A stretch of DNA of 38,078 bases from Bacillota bacterium (GTDB taxonomy: Bacteria; Bacillota; Clostridia; Oscillospirales; Acutalibacteraceae): the NCBI GenBank assembly GCA_023458755.1, contig JAEWYE010000061.1:1-38078 (forward strand). Reading direction: 5' to 3'. Shown in pieces: positions 23,554 to 30,905 of this stretch. Under the pieces are notes generated by a model, which saw only the letters and a program-made list of their open reading frames with translations, was not told the DNA's origin and searched no databases. Positions within the stretch are counted from its first letter, which is position 1. Each line of letters starts with the position of its first letter. A program made the translations under genes and the position numbers.

Positions 23554-23616
23554 CGTTTTCACCCTGCTTTTTAAGTGTATCCTATATCATCATATTACAG
23601 ACAGTTGTTCTCCTGT

Positions 23617-23650
23617 AAAATAGACAGATTTGCCAATCTGTCTATTTTTT
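23617..23650. other. Perfect hairpin between divergent genes
   Basis: AAAATAGACAGATT (23617-23630) pairs with AATCTGTCTATTTT (23635-23648) around TGCC. It looks like a bidirectional terminator, but both flanking genes are transcribed away from it. It may be an operator, an attenuator in one leader, or insulation against upstream transcription. Confidence 0.6.
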
Positions 23651-23703
23651 ATACGCTTGTTGGTCTTTGTTTAATTATGTGACAAACCTTTAACATTGTC
23701 TAA

Positions 23704-23731
23704 TTACACTTGGAAAATACGGTGCTATACT
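23704..23731 (+). promoter_or_regulatory. Candidate yhgE promoter
   Basis: TTACAC (23704-23709), 16-bp spacer, TATACT (23726-23731), 61 bp before the ATG at 23792. Confidence 0.4.
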
Positions 23732-23791
23732 ACAAAACGAACGAAAAAAGAAATCATTGAAGCAATAATGATTGTTAGGAGCGATGATACG

Positions 23792-26146
23792 ATGGAGAAA
23801 ACGAAGAGCCTTGCTCGCCGAATTAAATGCGGGGTGTTGGTTTTCGGTGTCATTATTATTCCGCTGTTTTACAGCTTTTTCTATTTGGATGCTTTCTGGG
23901 ATCCATATAGCAAGCTTGATACCGTACCGGTAGCAGTTGTAAATAATGATACGGGAGCAACTATAAACGGTGAATTCCGAAATTTGGGCGATCAGCTGGT
24001 GAACACATTAAAAGATGAAAAATCATTAAAATGGGTTTTTACCAATGACAAAGATGCGGCGGACGGTATGCAGACAGGCAAAAAATATTATGCTGTTATT
24101 ACCATACCCAAGGATTTTTCCTCAAAAATTGCCACAGCCGATTCTACCAATAAAGAAGAGGCAGCCATTACCTATTCCAGCAATGAAAAACGAAACTATT
24201 TAGCAACACAAATTCTTCACAGTGCGACGATTCAGTTGGAAGAAAAACTTCGTGCACAGGTAACCGAAGAAATTACGGGTCAACTTGTTGACAAATTAAA
24301 TGAAGTACCGACACAGCTTAACAAACTGGATGACGGTCTTACCCAGTTGAACGATGGTACGGTAACGCTCGGCGACGGTATGACAAAGCTGAACAGCGGT
24401 GCTCAAACCATTACCTCCAATCTCGGAACGTTAAAGAACGGTCTTGGTAAGGCGTATACCGGCTCTAAGACATTAAGCGGCGCGCTTGTTAAAATTCCCA
24501 CGTTAACAGCCGGTATCACCACGTTGAACAGCGGTGCCGGTACGCTTTCCGGCGGCTTGAATCAGGCCGCGGCAGGTGCGGCAAAACTGAACAGCGGCGC
24601 TGCGGCTATCCCGACCTTGAACGCGGGTATTACCAAGCTGGACAGCGGTGCTTCTCAAGTCTTTGCGGGTTCAACAACGCTTTCAAAAGGAACGTCCGAC
24701 CTCCTTGCAGGTACAACGAAATTGTCAGCAGGAACTGCAACCCTTTCTATAGGCACGCAGAATTATGTCACATTAGTGAATTCTATGATGACAATTTTAA
24801 AAAATAATAGTTATGATGTTCCTTCAACGCGCACATATCTTTATAATACATCAACAGCTATTGATAATAATCCAAGTGCTACAGATGAACAGAAACAACA
24901 GTCAGCATCTTTAATAATAATGTTAGGCTTATTGAGCAGCGATGCAAATGCAGAGAAATACTTTGCGGATGCGGGTTCCACACTTACTGCCGGTGCGGCG
25001 AATGCGGCACAAGGGGCAAAGGATGTTAATGCCGGCGCGGCGCAGGTGAATGCAGGTGCCGCTCGGGTAAACGGCGGAGCAAAACAAGTAAGTGACGGCG
25101 CGGCGCAGTTAAAAGCGAGCGAAGCCAAGCTCACTGAACTGCAAACCGGTATTTCCGACCTGAATACAGCACTTTCCCAATTGAATGCGGGCGGCAAACA
25201 GGTTTCAGACGGTACTGCGGCTTTGGCGGCAAACACCGCACAACTCAAACAGCTGCAAGCCGGAGTAAATGAACTTTCCGCTGCGTTGGCAAAAATGAAG
25301 GATGGTTCCTCTCAGCTTTACGACGGTTCCAAAACCTTGCAAACCGGTATTTCCGACGCAAAAGACGGAACAGCCAAATTGCAGAATGGCATTACGACAG
25401 CAAAAACCGGTGTGGAAGATTCCATAAAGGCCGCGAAGGAAGACTTGAAGGCTACGGATGGTTTGGATAAATATTCCGGTGAGGCTGTTTCGGTAAAATC
25501 GAATCCGACTAACCCGGTGCCAAACTACGGCACGGCGTTTGCGCCTTATTTCCTCTCGCTTTCCATGTGGGTCGGCGCATTAATGATGCTCTTCGGCATT
25601 TACCTTGACCCTGGCAAGCGTATCAAGCATCTCGCAAAAGGTTCGGATTCGCGCTTTATCCGAATTGTAGCATTCTTCTGTATCGGCATCGCGCAGTCTA
25701 TATTGCTTGCAATTGTTCTGCAAGCCGGTCTTGGTCTGAAAGTAAACAATGTGGTTCCTTACTACTTCGCGATTATACTCGGTTCCATGACGTTTATTTC
25801 CATTGTTCAGTTCTGTGTGGTGAATCTGGGCGATATTGGTAAATTCCTTGCGATTTTGTTTCTGATTCTCCAACTGACTTCCTGCGGCGGTACTTTCCCG
25901 ATGGAGACCGTCCCTCAAATCTTTAACGCTCTCTATAAATTCATGCCGATGACCTATACGGTTGAGTTGTTAAGAGAAGTTATCAGCGGCAATGATATGG
26001 CTTATGCATGGCACAATGCGCTGGTTCTAATCGGTGTCGTCCTCGTGTTTGCCGCATTAACAGTACTGTTTGCCTTCTATAAAAGAGCTAAACAAAGAAG
26101 ATTGTCAGACATTACAATCACAGAAGTGAATGAAATTCACGTGTGA
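23792..26146 (+). CDS. YhgE/Pip (phage infection protein)-family membrane protein
   Basis: 784 residues from ATG 23792, which follows TTAGGAG; an in-frame ATG at 23768 has no RBS. One N-terminal TM (about 13-32, VLVFGVIIIPLFYSFFYLDA), the family segment DPYSKLDTVPVAVVNNDTG, then a long extracellular region of degenerate 11-residue Leu/Gly/Ala repeats (LNSGAGTLSGG, LDSGASQVFAG, VNAGAAQVNAG), and five C-terminal TM helices of the ABC-2 membrane type. The family is linked to type VII-like export, cell wall sensitivity and phage adsorption in other Firmicutes, but its mechanism is unsettled. Residues about 322-388 are AT-rich and break the repeat pattern. Ends at a strong terminator. Confidence 0.92.
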   Translation: MEKTKSLARRIKCGVLVFGVIIIPLFYSFFYLDAFWDPYSKLDTVPVAVVNNDTGATINGEFRNLGDQLVNTLKDEKSLKWVFTNDKDAADGMQTGKKYYAVITIPKDFSSKIATADSTNKEEAAITYSSNEKRNYLATQILHSATIQLEEKLRAQVTEEITGQLVDKLNEVPTQLNKLDDGLTQLNDGTVTLGDGMTKLNSGAQTITSNLGTLKNGLGKAYTGSKTLSGALVKIPTLTAGITTLNSGAGTLSGGLNQAAAGAAKLNSGAAAIPTLNAGITKLDSGASQVFAGSTTLSKGTSDLLAGTTKLSAGTATLSIGTQNYVTLVNSMMTILKNNSYDVPSTRTYLYNTSTAIDNNPSATDEQKQQSASLIIMLGLLSSDANAEKYFADAGSTLTAGAANAAQGAKDVNAGAAQVNAGAARVNGGAKQVSDGAAQLKASEAKLTELQTGISDLNTALSQLNAGGKQVSDGTAALAANTAQLKQLQAGVNELSAALAKMKDGSSQLYDGSKTLQTGISDAKDGTAKLQNGITTAKTGVEDSIKAAKEDLKATDGLDKYSGEAVSVKSNPTNPVPNYGTAFAPYFLSLSMWVGALMMLFGIYLDPGKRIKHLAKGSDSRFIRIVAFFCIGIAQSILLAIVLQAGLGLKVNNVVPYYFAIILGSMTFISIVQFCVVNLGDIGKFLAILFLILQLTSCGGTFPMETVPQIFNALYKFMPMTYTVELLREVISGNDMAYAWHNALVLIGVVLVFAALTVLFAFYKRAKQRRLSDITITEVNEIHV

Positions 26147-26189
26147 TTCAGATCTGGAACGAATGACGGTTAATCAGCAATTTTTAATA

Positions 26190-26234
26190 AACGGCGCCGC
26201 AAAATGGTTCTTTCATTTTGCGGCGCCGTTTTTT
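26190..26234 (+). terminator. Terminator of yhgE
   Basis: 17-bp perfect stem AACGGCGCCGCAAAATG (26190-26206) with CATTTTGCGGCGCCGTT (26214-26230), then TTTT. Confidence 0.9.
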
Positions 26235-26384
26235 GCTATATTTTTCAATAAAGATGGTAGAATTGTCGATGCTTATTTACATACGGTGTGTTATACTATA
26301 CATGAAATCCCGATAATATGTATGACAATTGTATTTTGATAAAAAATAGGGGAGAGAAGTTCTCTTCGGAAGGATGATTAAACT

Positions 26385-27623
26385 ATGACTGAGGAGTTTG
26401 AAAAGCTCTATGGGCAGGACGCTGCCGCACAAAAAGTGCGTTATACGCGTATTGCGGAAGGATTTGCATCCTGTTTTGGAACAGGACGTGAGATTTCCTT
26501 TTTCAGTGCCCCCGGACGCACGGAAATCGGCGGCAATCATACCGATCATAATCATGGTCACGTACTTGCTGCCGCTGTGAATTTGGATATTGTCGCTGCT
26601 GCCGCAAAAAATCCGGAAAACTTAGCCCGTTTAAAATCCGAAGAGTTTCCCGATACCAATTGTGTGGATTTGTCTGACTTAAGTATCAAAGACCAGGAAC
26701 GCGGAACATCCATTGCACTGCTGCGCGGTATCTGTGCGCGGTGCGCGGAATTGGGCTATCAGGTCGGCGGGTTCGATTCCTTCACTTCTTCTCAGGTTCT
26801 GAAAGGTTCCGGACTTTCCAGCTCTGCCGCGTTTGAAGTGCTGATTGTCACAATGATCAGTCATTTGTTCAACGACGGTGCGATTGATCCGGTTACGGCT
26901 GCGCAAATCTCCCAGTATGCTGAAAATGTGTATTTTGGCAAACCGTGCGGCTTAATGGATCAAACCGCCAGCGCAGTGGGGGGAGTCGCCGCGATTGATT
27001 TTCAGAATCCCCAACAGCCGGTGCTGGAGAAAATTGATTTTGACCTTGCAAAATGCGGCTATGCGCTTTGCATTACCGATACCGGCGGCAGTCATGCCAA
27101 TTTAACGGCGGACTATGCGGCGATTCCGGCTGAAATGAAGGCGGTTGCAAAAACTTTTGGCAAAGAAGTGCTTCGGGATGTGGACGAGCAGGAGTTTGTG
27201 AGTAATATCGGAAAAGTACGTAAATTGGCAGGAGATCGTGCAGTACTTCGTGCTATGCATTTCTTCGCCGATGATAAATGTGCGGTGCAGGAGGCGGATG
27301 CACTTCGAGCCGGAGATTTTGTAACATTTAAAGCGCTTTCCATAGCTTCCGGTGATTCTTCCTATAAACTGCTGCAAAATGTGTTTGCCTGTTCAAACCC
27401 AAGCGAGCAGGGAATATCGCTTGCCTTAACTATTTCGGAAAAGCTGTTGAACGGGCGCGGCGCCTGGCGTGTGCATGGCGGCGGGTTTGCGGGAACTATG
27501 CAAGCATTTGTACCGTTTGATCTCCTAGACAGCTATAAGGCAAATTTGGAAGCTGTTTTCGGGCAAAACACCTGCCATGTATTGTCCATCCGCCCGGCAG
27601 GTGGAATAAAGGTCAAAATTTAA
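26385..27623 (+). CDS. Galactokinase-like GHMP sugar kinase
   Basis: 412 residues, within the galactokinase range. Motifs: GRTEIGGNHTDHNHG (44-58, sugar-binding signature), GSGLSSSAAFEV (141-152, ATP-binding glycine-rich loop), CGLMDQ with catalytic D192, and HGGGFAGTMQAFVP near the C-terminus. The classical signature is GR.N.IGEHTDY; here the sugar-contacting Glu is N51 and the Tyr is His, so the substrate may differ from galactose. No galT or galE lies nearby. ATG 26385 follows GGAAGGA. Monocistronic between terminator 26190 and the AT-rich region after 27623. Confidence 0.85.
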   Translation: MTEEFEKLYGQDAAAQKVRYTRIAEGFASCFGTGREISFFSAPGRTEIGGNHTDHNHGHVLAAAVNLDIVAAAAKNPENLARLKSEEFPDTNCVDLSDLSIKDQERGTSIALLRGICARCAELGYQVGGFDSFTSSQVLKGSGLSSSAAFEVLIVTMISHLFNDGAIDPVTAAQISQYAENVYFGKPCGLMDQTASAVGGVAAIDFQNPQQPVLEKIDFDLAKCGYALCITDTGGSHANLTADYAAIPAEMKAVAKTFGKEVLRDVDEQEFVSNIGKVRKLAGDRAVLRAMHFFADDKCAVQEADALRAGDFVTFKALSIASGDSSYKLLQNVFACSNPSEQGISLALTISEKLLNGRGAWRVHGGGFAGTMQAFVPFDLLDSYKANLEAVFGQNTCHVLSIRPAGGIKVKI

Positions 27624-27668
27624 CAAAAACATTTTTTCTTTCACTTTTTGTTATGGTTATTTTACACC

Positions 27669-27696
27669 TTACATATTGTTAAAAATATGCTATACT
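27669..27696 (+). promoter_or_regulatory. Candidate promoter of the glycosyltransferase-like gene
   Basis: TTACAT (27669-27674), 16-bp spacer, TATACT (27691-27696). It leaves a leader of about 125 nt that contains the hairpin at 27724. Confidence 0.45.
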
Positions 27697-27723
27697 TTAC
27701 TATAGTAATACAATTCTTTTCCT

Positions 27724-27789
27724 GAGATAGTAATGAAAAACTTTCGCACAAGCCACATACCAAGGCTTATATCCGTTTTTGACTATCTC
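27724..27789 (+). promoter_or_regulatory. Structured 5' leader of unknown class
   Basis: GAGATAGT (27724-27731) pairs with ACTATCTC (27782-27789); AAAAAC (27736-27741) pairs with GTTTTT (27775-27780) across a 4-nt bulge opposite a single G; an inner AAGCC/GGCTT stem (27750-27754, 27764-27768) closes a 9-nt loop. The 66-nt structure lies 41 nt before the start codon. It does not match a riboswitch class I recognise and has no T-run. Confidence 0.5.
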
Positions 27790-27830
27790 TATCAAAGAAC
27801 AGTATAAAACAATAAGGGTGTGCTAAAACC

Positions 27831-28799
27831 ATGCAATTAACCGAGCTCTCCATTATTCTTCCTGTACGCAATGTTTCCGGTGAAATTCCGGGTATCCTGC
27901 ACTCTCTTGCAAATCAGGCGGATACGATAAATGCAGAGTTTATTGTAGTGGATATGGGTTCCACCGACCAAACTGTTTTGGAATGCGTTCAGCTTATTAA
28001 GGAACTGAAACTGCGCGGTTGTGTTATTCAGAATGGAAAAAGCACCGTTTCCGCCGCGTTGAATACCGGAATACAAAAATCAAGCGGTGAGTATGTAACA
28101 TTTATTTTTGCGCGTCGTCTATATCGTGACTTTATACAAGGGTATCTTGATACCGCTCAAAAAAACAATGCGGATTTTGTTTTCGGCAGTATCAGCGAAA
28201 GTAATGCAAAAGCCGCGGAGCATCGTGTGGTCAGCAAAGCAATTAAAAAGGCGACCGGTGCCGATTATGTGAAAGAAATCATAAAAGGCAACATGCATAT
28301 TGATATTTCCGCCGTATTAATTCGCCATAAATTTATACGTCAAAAGCAAATTCATTTCAGTGAAAACTGTTCCTTCGGCTATTCCGAAGAATTTGTATTC
28401 CGCTGCCTGCTGGCGGCAGAAACTATTGTGCAGTCACCAACCATTTTGATGCGCGACAACATCTTAGAGTTAAAACGCGGAAAGCTGGAAAAGACCGGTA
28501 ACCGTATTTTTCAGCACACGGAAGCGGTTTTGCGCATAAAGGATATTGTCAAGACAGATTATCCGGAGAATACGGAACTTATGAATTGGATTGTCAATGA
28601 AAAGCTTCCGCTTACAGTCATGCGCGGCGTGGATATTATGCTCAAAGAGGGGAACGGATACAATGCCGTCCGCGGCTACCTTAGGGTGACCGGATACAAT
28701 AAATTGCTTGTCGCCGGCAAACAAACAGACAAAGAGCTCAAACGCCGCATTCTGCTTTGGCATACAATTCCATGGATTTATCATCCGGGTAAAAACTAA
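27831..28799 (+). CDS. Glycosyltransferase family 2-like protein without a DxD motif
   Basis: 322 residues. LSIILPVRNVSGEIPGILHS (7-26) and AEFIVVDMGSTDQTVLE (about 38-54) match the nucleotide-binding half of GT-A family 2 enzymes, and NTGIQKSSGEYVTFI matches the strand before the metal site. Where family members have DxD or DSDD, this protein reads FIFARRLYRDF, and DGS is MGS. Metal-dependent sugar transfer is therefore doubtful unless another residue substitutes. The C-terminal 170 residues are helical with no clear TM segment. ATG 27831 has AAGGG about 13 nt upstream. Preceded by a structured leader and closed by a terminator at 28812. Confidence 0.72.
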   Translation: MQLTELSIILPVRNVSGEIPGILHSLANQADTINAEFIVVDMGSTDQTVLECVQLIKELKLRGCVIQNGKSTVSAALNTGIQKSSGEYVTFIFARRLYRDFIQGYLDTAQKNNADFVFGSISESNAKAAEHRVVSKAIKKATGADYVKEIIKGNMHIDISAVLIRHKFIRQKQIHFSENCSFGYSEEFVFRCLLAAETIVQSPTILMRDNILELKRGKLEKTGNRIFQHTEAVLRIKDIVKTDYPENTELMNWIVNEKLPLTVMRGVDIMLKEGNGYNAVRGYLRVTGYNKLLVAGKQTDKELKRRILLWHTIPWIYHPGKN

Positions 28800-28811
28800 T
28801 ACTATGCTATC

Positions 28812-28856
28812 AAAATGAGCATACACGATTATATGCGCCGTGTATGCTCATTTTTT
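28812..28856 (+). terminator. Terminator of the glycosyltransferase-like gene
   Basis: AAAATGAGCATACACG (28812-28827) pairs with CGTGTATGCTCATTTT (28839-28854); T-run 28851-28856. Confidence 0.85.
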
Positions 28857-28917
28857 ATATAGTCGGTTCACTTTAGAAAACATCTAAGAAAATTGGTTCT
28901 GTTTTCAAATTAACTGA
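28851..28917 (+). repeat. 67-bp dispersed hairpin repeat, copy B
   Basis: Second copy of the element at 9328-9394 (offset 19523, nine substitutions, no gaps). TCGGTTCA (28863-28870) pairs imperfectly with TTAACTGA (28910-28917), GAAAA (28876-28880) with TTTTC (28902-28906), and CTAA (28884-28887) with TTGG (28893-28896) around the same GAAAA loop. It again begins inside the T-run of a terminator. Confidence 0.8.
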
Positions 28918-29002
28918 TATAGTTTGAGAACCAACAGTTTTAACAGGATGGGGCAGGGAAAGGAAACAAGAAGAAAATAATTGAGAATATTAGAAAATGA
29001 TA

Positions 29003-29031
29003 TTGACTTCATATACTATGCAATATATAAT
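29003..29031 (+). promoter_or_regulatory. padR operon promoter
   Basis: TTGACT (29003-29008), 17-bp spacer, TATAAT (29026-29031). Surrounding AT-rich dyads could bind PadR but no clean operator can be fixed. Confidence 0.65.
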
Positions 29032-29054
29032 ATATCTGATTAGGAGGTGCTGGA

Positions 29055-29369
29055 TTGGATATACAAATAAAAAAAGGCTTACTGGAAGTTTGTATTCTTG
29101 CTGTTATCAGCAAACAAGACTCCTATGGCTATCAAATTATCAAAGATGTGTCCACCTGTGTTGAAATATCCGAGTCTACTCTTTACCCGATACTAAAGCG
29201 TCTGGAAGCAAGCGGCTGTGTTACGACATACTCAATTGAACATAACAGCCGTCTGCGTAAATATTACAGAATTACGAATATCGGCCGACAACACATTTAT
29301 GATTTTTTAGTCGGATGGGATGAGCTTGAGCAAATCCATCAATTTATTATGCGGGAGGGTAAATTGTGA
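29055..29369 (+). CDS. PadR-family transcriptional regulator
   Basis: 104 residues from TTG 29055, placed by TAGGAGGTG 8 nt upstream. Short PadR type: LLEVCILAVISKQDSYGYQI (9-28), recognition helix region SESTLYPILKRLEASG and wing TTYSIEHNSRLRKYYRIT. The C-terminal helix dimerises. Its stop overlaps the GTG start of the next gene (GTGA), a coupling typical of PadR with DUF1700/DUF4097 partners that form envelope-stress modules in Firmicutes. Probably represses its own operon. Confidence 0.92.
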   Translation: MDIQIKKGLLEVCILAVISKQDSYGYQIIKDVSTCVEISESTLYPILKRLEASGCVTTYSIEHNSRLRKYYRITNIGRQHIYDFLVGWDELEQIHQFIMREGKL

Positions 29370-30442
29370 ATAAGGAAACGTTTTTGAATCTGCTGTCTTC
29401 TCTGATCAGTGATTTGCCGGACAACGAGCGCGTTACGATATTGGATTTTTATCGTGAAATCATAGAGGATAAAGTGGAAAACGGCATCAGCGAAGCGGCT
29501 GCTGTTGCTGAACTGGGCGATGTGTATCAGCTTGCGCAAAAAATATTGCAGGAAAACCCAAATCGCAAACCTCACAAAACAAACAGAACGGGAATCATTG
29601 TTCTATGTTCTGTTTTGGGCTTGTTTTTACTGCTCGGAGCTGTTGCTGCTATTGTCAATACAACGATGTATTATTCGAAGGGAAATAGTTCTTCTTTACA
29701 GGGAAATATTGTTGTAAACGGAAAAACAGTGACCGAAACGGACAATGCAAGTAAAACCTATACGGCTAAAGCTGCGGACGTAAAGCAAATTAAACTGCAG
29801 GCTGAAAACAAGGCTATCCATATTATACCGACGGACAGCGATGAAATTAAAATCCATTATGTAAGTAACAGCAACCAAACCTACCGGTTTTCAAATGACG
29901 GCGGAGTTGTGAGTGTGGATAACACCGATAATCACAGCAGCTTTTCTCTGTTTGACTTTCACTTTAACAGTGATGACGACGATTATACCATTACGGTCGA
30001 AGTACCTGTGCAATATGGAAACGACATTTCCATTCGTACCACGAACAGTGAAATTACGGTAACCAAGCTGGAAAAACTGCATGATATTATCTGCGAAACC
30101 ACGAATTCCGCAATCAGCCTTTCCGACATCCATGCAAACAGTGCCAGTATTGATACGAAAAACGCGGTAATTACCCTGCGTAACGTGAACACACAGGAAA
30201 GTTTGGAGGCACTGACCAAGAACGCAAAAATTTCTTTGGACAATATAGCTTCTCCGGATATTAACTTGAAAACCGAAAACGGTATTATCGGCGGAACAAT
30301 CGCCGGCAGGGCAGAGGATTATACCATCGACAGCAGTACCACAAACGGAATTAATAATCTGAACAATCACAGTGGCGGCAGTAAAAAACTGACGGTAACT
30401 ACCACCAATGCTTTAATCAGTGTCTCATTTATAAACTCATGA
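29366..30442 (+). CDS. DUF1700 plus DUF4097 membrane-anchored envelope protein
   Basis: 358 residues from GTG 29366 (GGGAGGG upstream, overlapping the padR stop). Residues 1-65 are a DUF1700-type helical domain (LLSSLISDLPDNERVTILDF...EDKVENG, VAELGDVYQLAQKIL). One TM helix at about 73-97 (GIIVLCSVLGLFLLLGAVAA). The outer part (about 110-358) is a right-handed beta-helix-like DUF4097 domain with repeated ladders such as IRTTNSEITVTKL, CETTNSAISLSDI and IDTKNAVITLRNV. LiaG-like proteins with this part occur in antibiotic-stress operons. With PadR it forms a two-gene module ending at the terminator at 30514. Confidence 0.88.
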   Translation: MNKETFLNLLSSLISDLPDNERVTILDFYREIIEDKVENGISEAAAVAELGDVYQLAQKILQENPNRKPHKTNRTGIIVLCSVLGLFLLLGAVAAIVNTTMYYSKGNSSSLQGNIVVNGKTVTETDNASKTYTAKAADVKQIKLQAENKAIHIIPTDSDEIKIHYVSNSNQTYRFSNDGGVVSVDNTDNHSSFSLFDFHFNSDDDDYTITVEVPVQYGNDISIRTTNSEITVTKLEKLHDIICETTNSAISLSDIHANSASIDTKNAVITLRNVNTQESLEALTKNAKISLDNIASPDINLKTENGIIGGTIAGRAEDYTIDSSTTNGINNLNNHSGGSKKLTVTTTNALISVSFINS

Positions 30443-30513
30443 TATAAAACTGTATCGGCTTGTAAAAATAACCATCTGAAGTATTTTTTTCAAAATGCTC
30501 GGTTATAAAAAAG

Positions 30514-30555
30514 ATTCCTGTAAATCGGATATGTTGCGGTTTACAGGAATTTTTT
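30514..30555 (+). terminator. Terminator of the padR operon
   Basis: 14-bp stem with one mismatch, 30514-30527 with 30537-30550, followed by TTTTT. Confidence 0.85.
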
Positions 30556-30633
30556 GCGCATATTCATTTTAGATGCAGATAAAATGAACACGTTCTCCAC
30601 AAATGTGAAATGCATAACAACTCGATTTCAGGC

Positions 30634-30670
30634 AAAACAAAAGGCCGACGATTTAAAATCGTCGGCCTTT
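30634..30670 (-). terminator. Terminator of tRNA-Leu
   Basis: AAAGGCCGACGATTT (30640-30654) and AAATCGTCGGCCTTT (30656-30670) form a near-perfect palindrome directly after the tRNA on the minus strand, followed by TTTTGTTTTG. Confidence 0.85.
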
Positions 30671-30672
30671 GT

Positions 30673-30759
30673 TGGTGCCGGTGGCCGGACTTGAACCGGC
30701 ACGGTATTGCTACCAATGGATTTTGAGTCCATCACGTCTGCCAATTCCATCACACCGGC
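30673..30759 (-). tRNA. tRNA-Leu (anticodon CAA)
   Basis: Minus-strand class II tRNA of 87 nt including an encoded CCA (30675-30673). Acceptor GCCGGTG (30759-30753) pairs with CACCGGC; anticodon stem GGA/TCC encloses CT-CAA-AA with anticodon at 30725-30723; the variable arm reads TGGTAGCAATACC; the T-loop is GGTTCAAGTCC. CAA decodes TTG leucine codons. Confidence 0.96.
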
Positions 30760-30771
30760 ACAACGTAAGTT

Positions 30772-30800
30772 ATTATATAATAAAATTTAAAAAAAATCAA
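30772..30800 (-). promoter_or_regulatory. tRNA-Leu promoter
   Basis: Minus strand TTGATT (30800-30795), 17-bp spacer, TATAAT (30777-30772), 13 bp before the tRNA 5' end. Confidence 0.6.
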
Positions 30801-30831
30801 TAGTTAATTAAAAAAATAAATATACAACATA

Positions 30832-30860
30832 TTGTTATTCCTTCGCTGTAATGTTAAAAT
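30832..30860 (+). promoter_or_regulatory. pyrB promoter
   Basis: TTGTTA (30832-30837), 17-bp spacer, TAAAAT (30855-30860), about 45 bp before the start codon. The leader is too short for a PyrR attenuator. Confidence 0.55.
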
Positions 30861-30905
30861 ATACTGTAAATAGTAGAGCGCTAAAATAAAGGATGGGGCG
30901 ATTAT

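Noticed and set aside
24841..25248. 135-codon antisense open frame within yhgE
   Set aside because: It mirrors the low-complexity Ala/Gly repeat of YhgE and has no RBS; shadow frame.
24300..25430. Tandem repeats in yhgE as a possible DNA repeat array or CRISPR
   Set aside because: The repetition is at the protein level (11-residue Leu/Gly pattern) with varied codons; there are no identical repeats with spacers.
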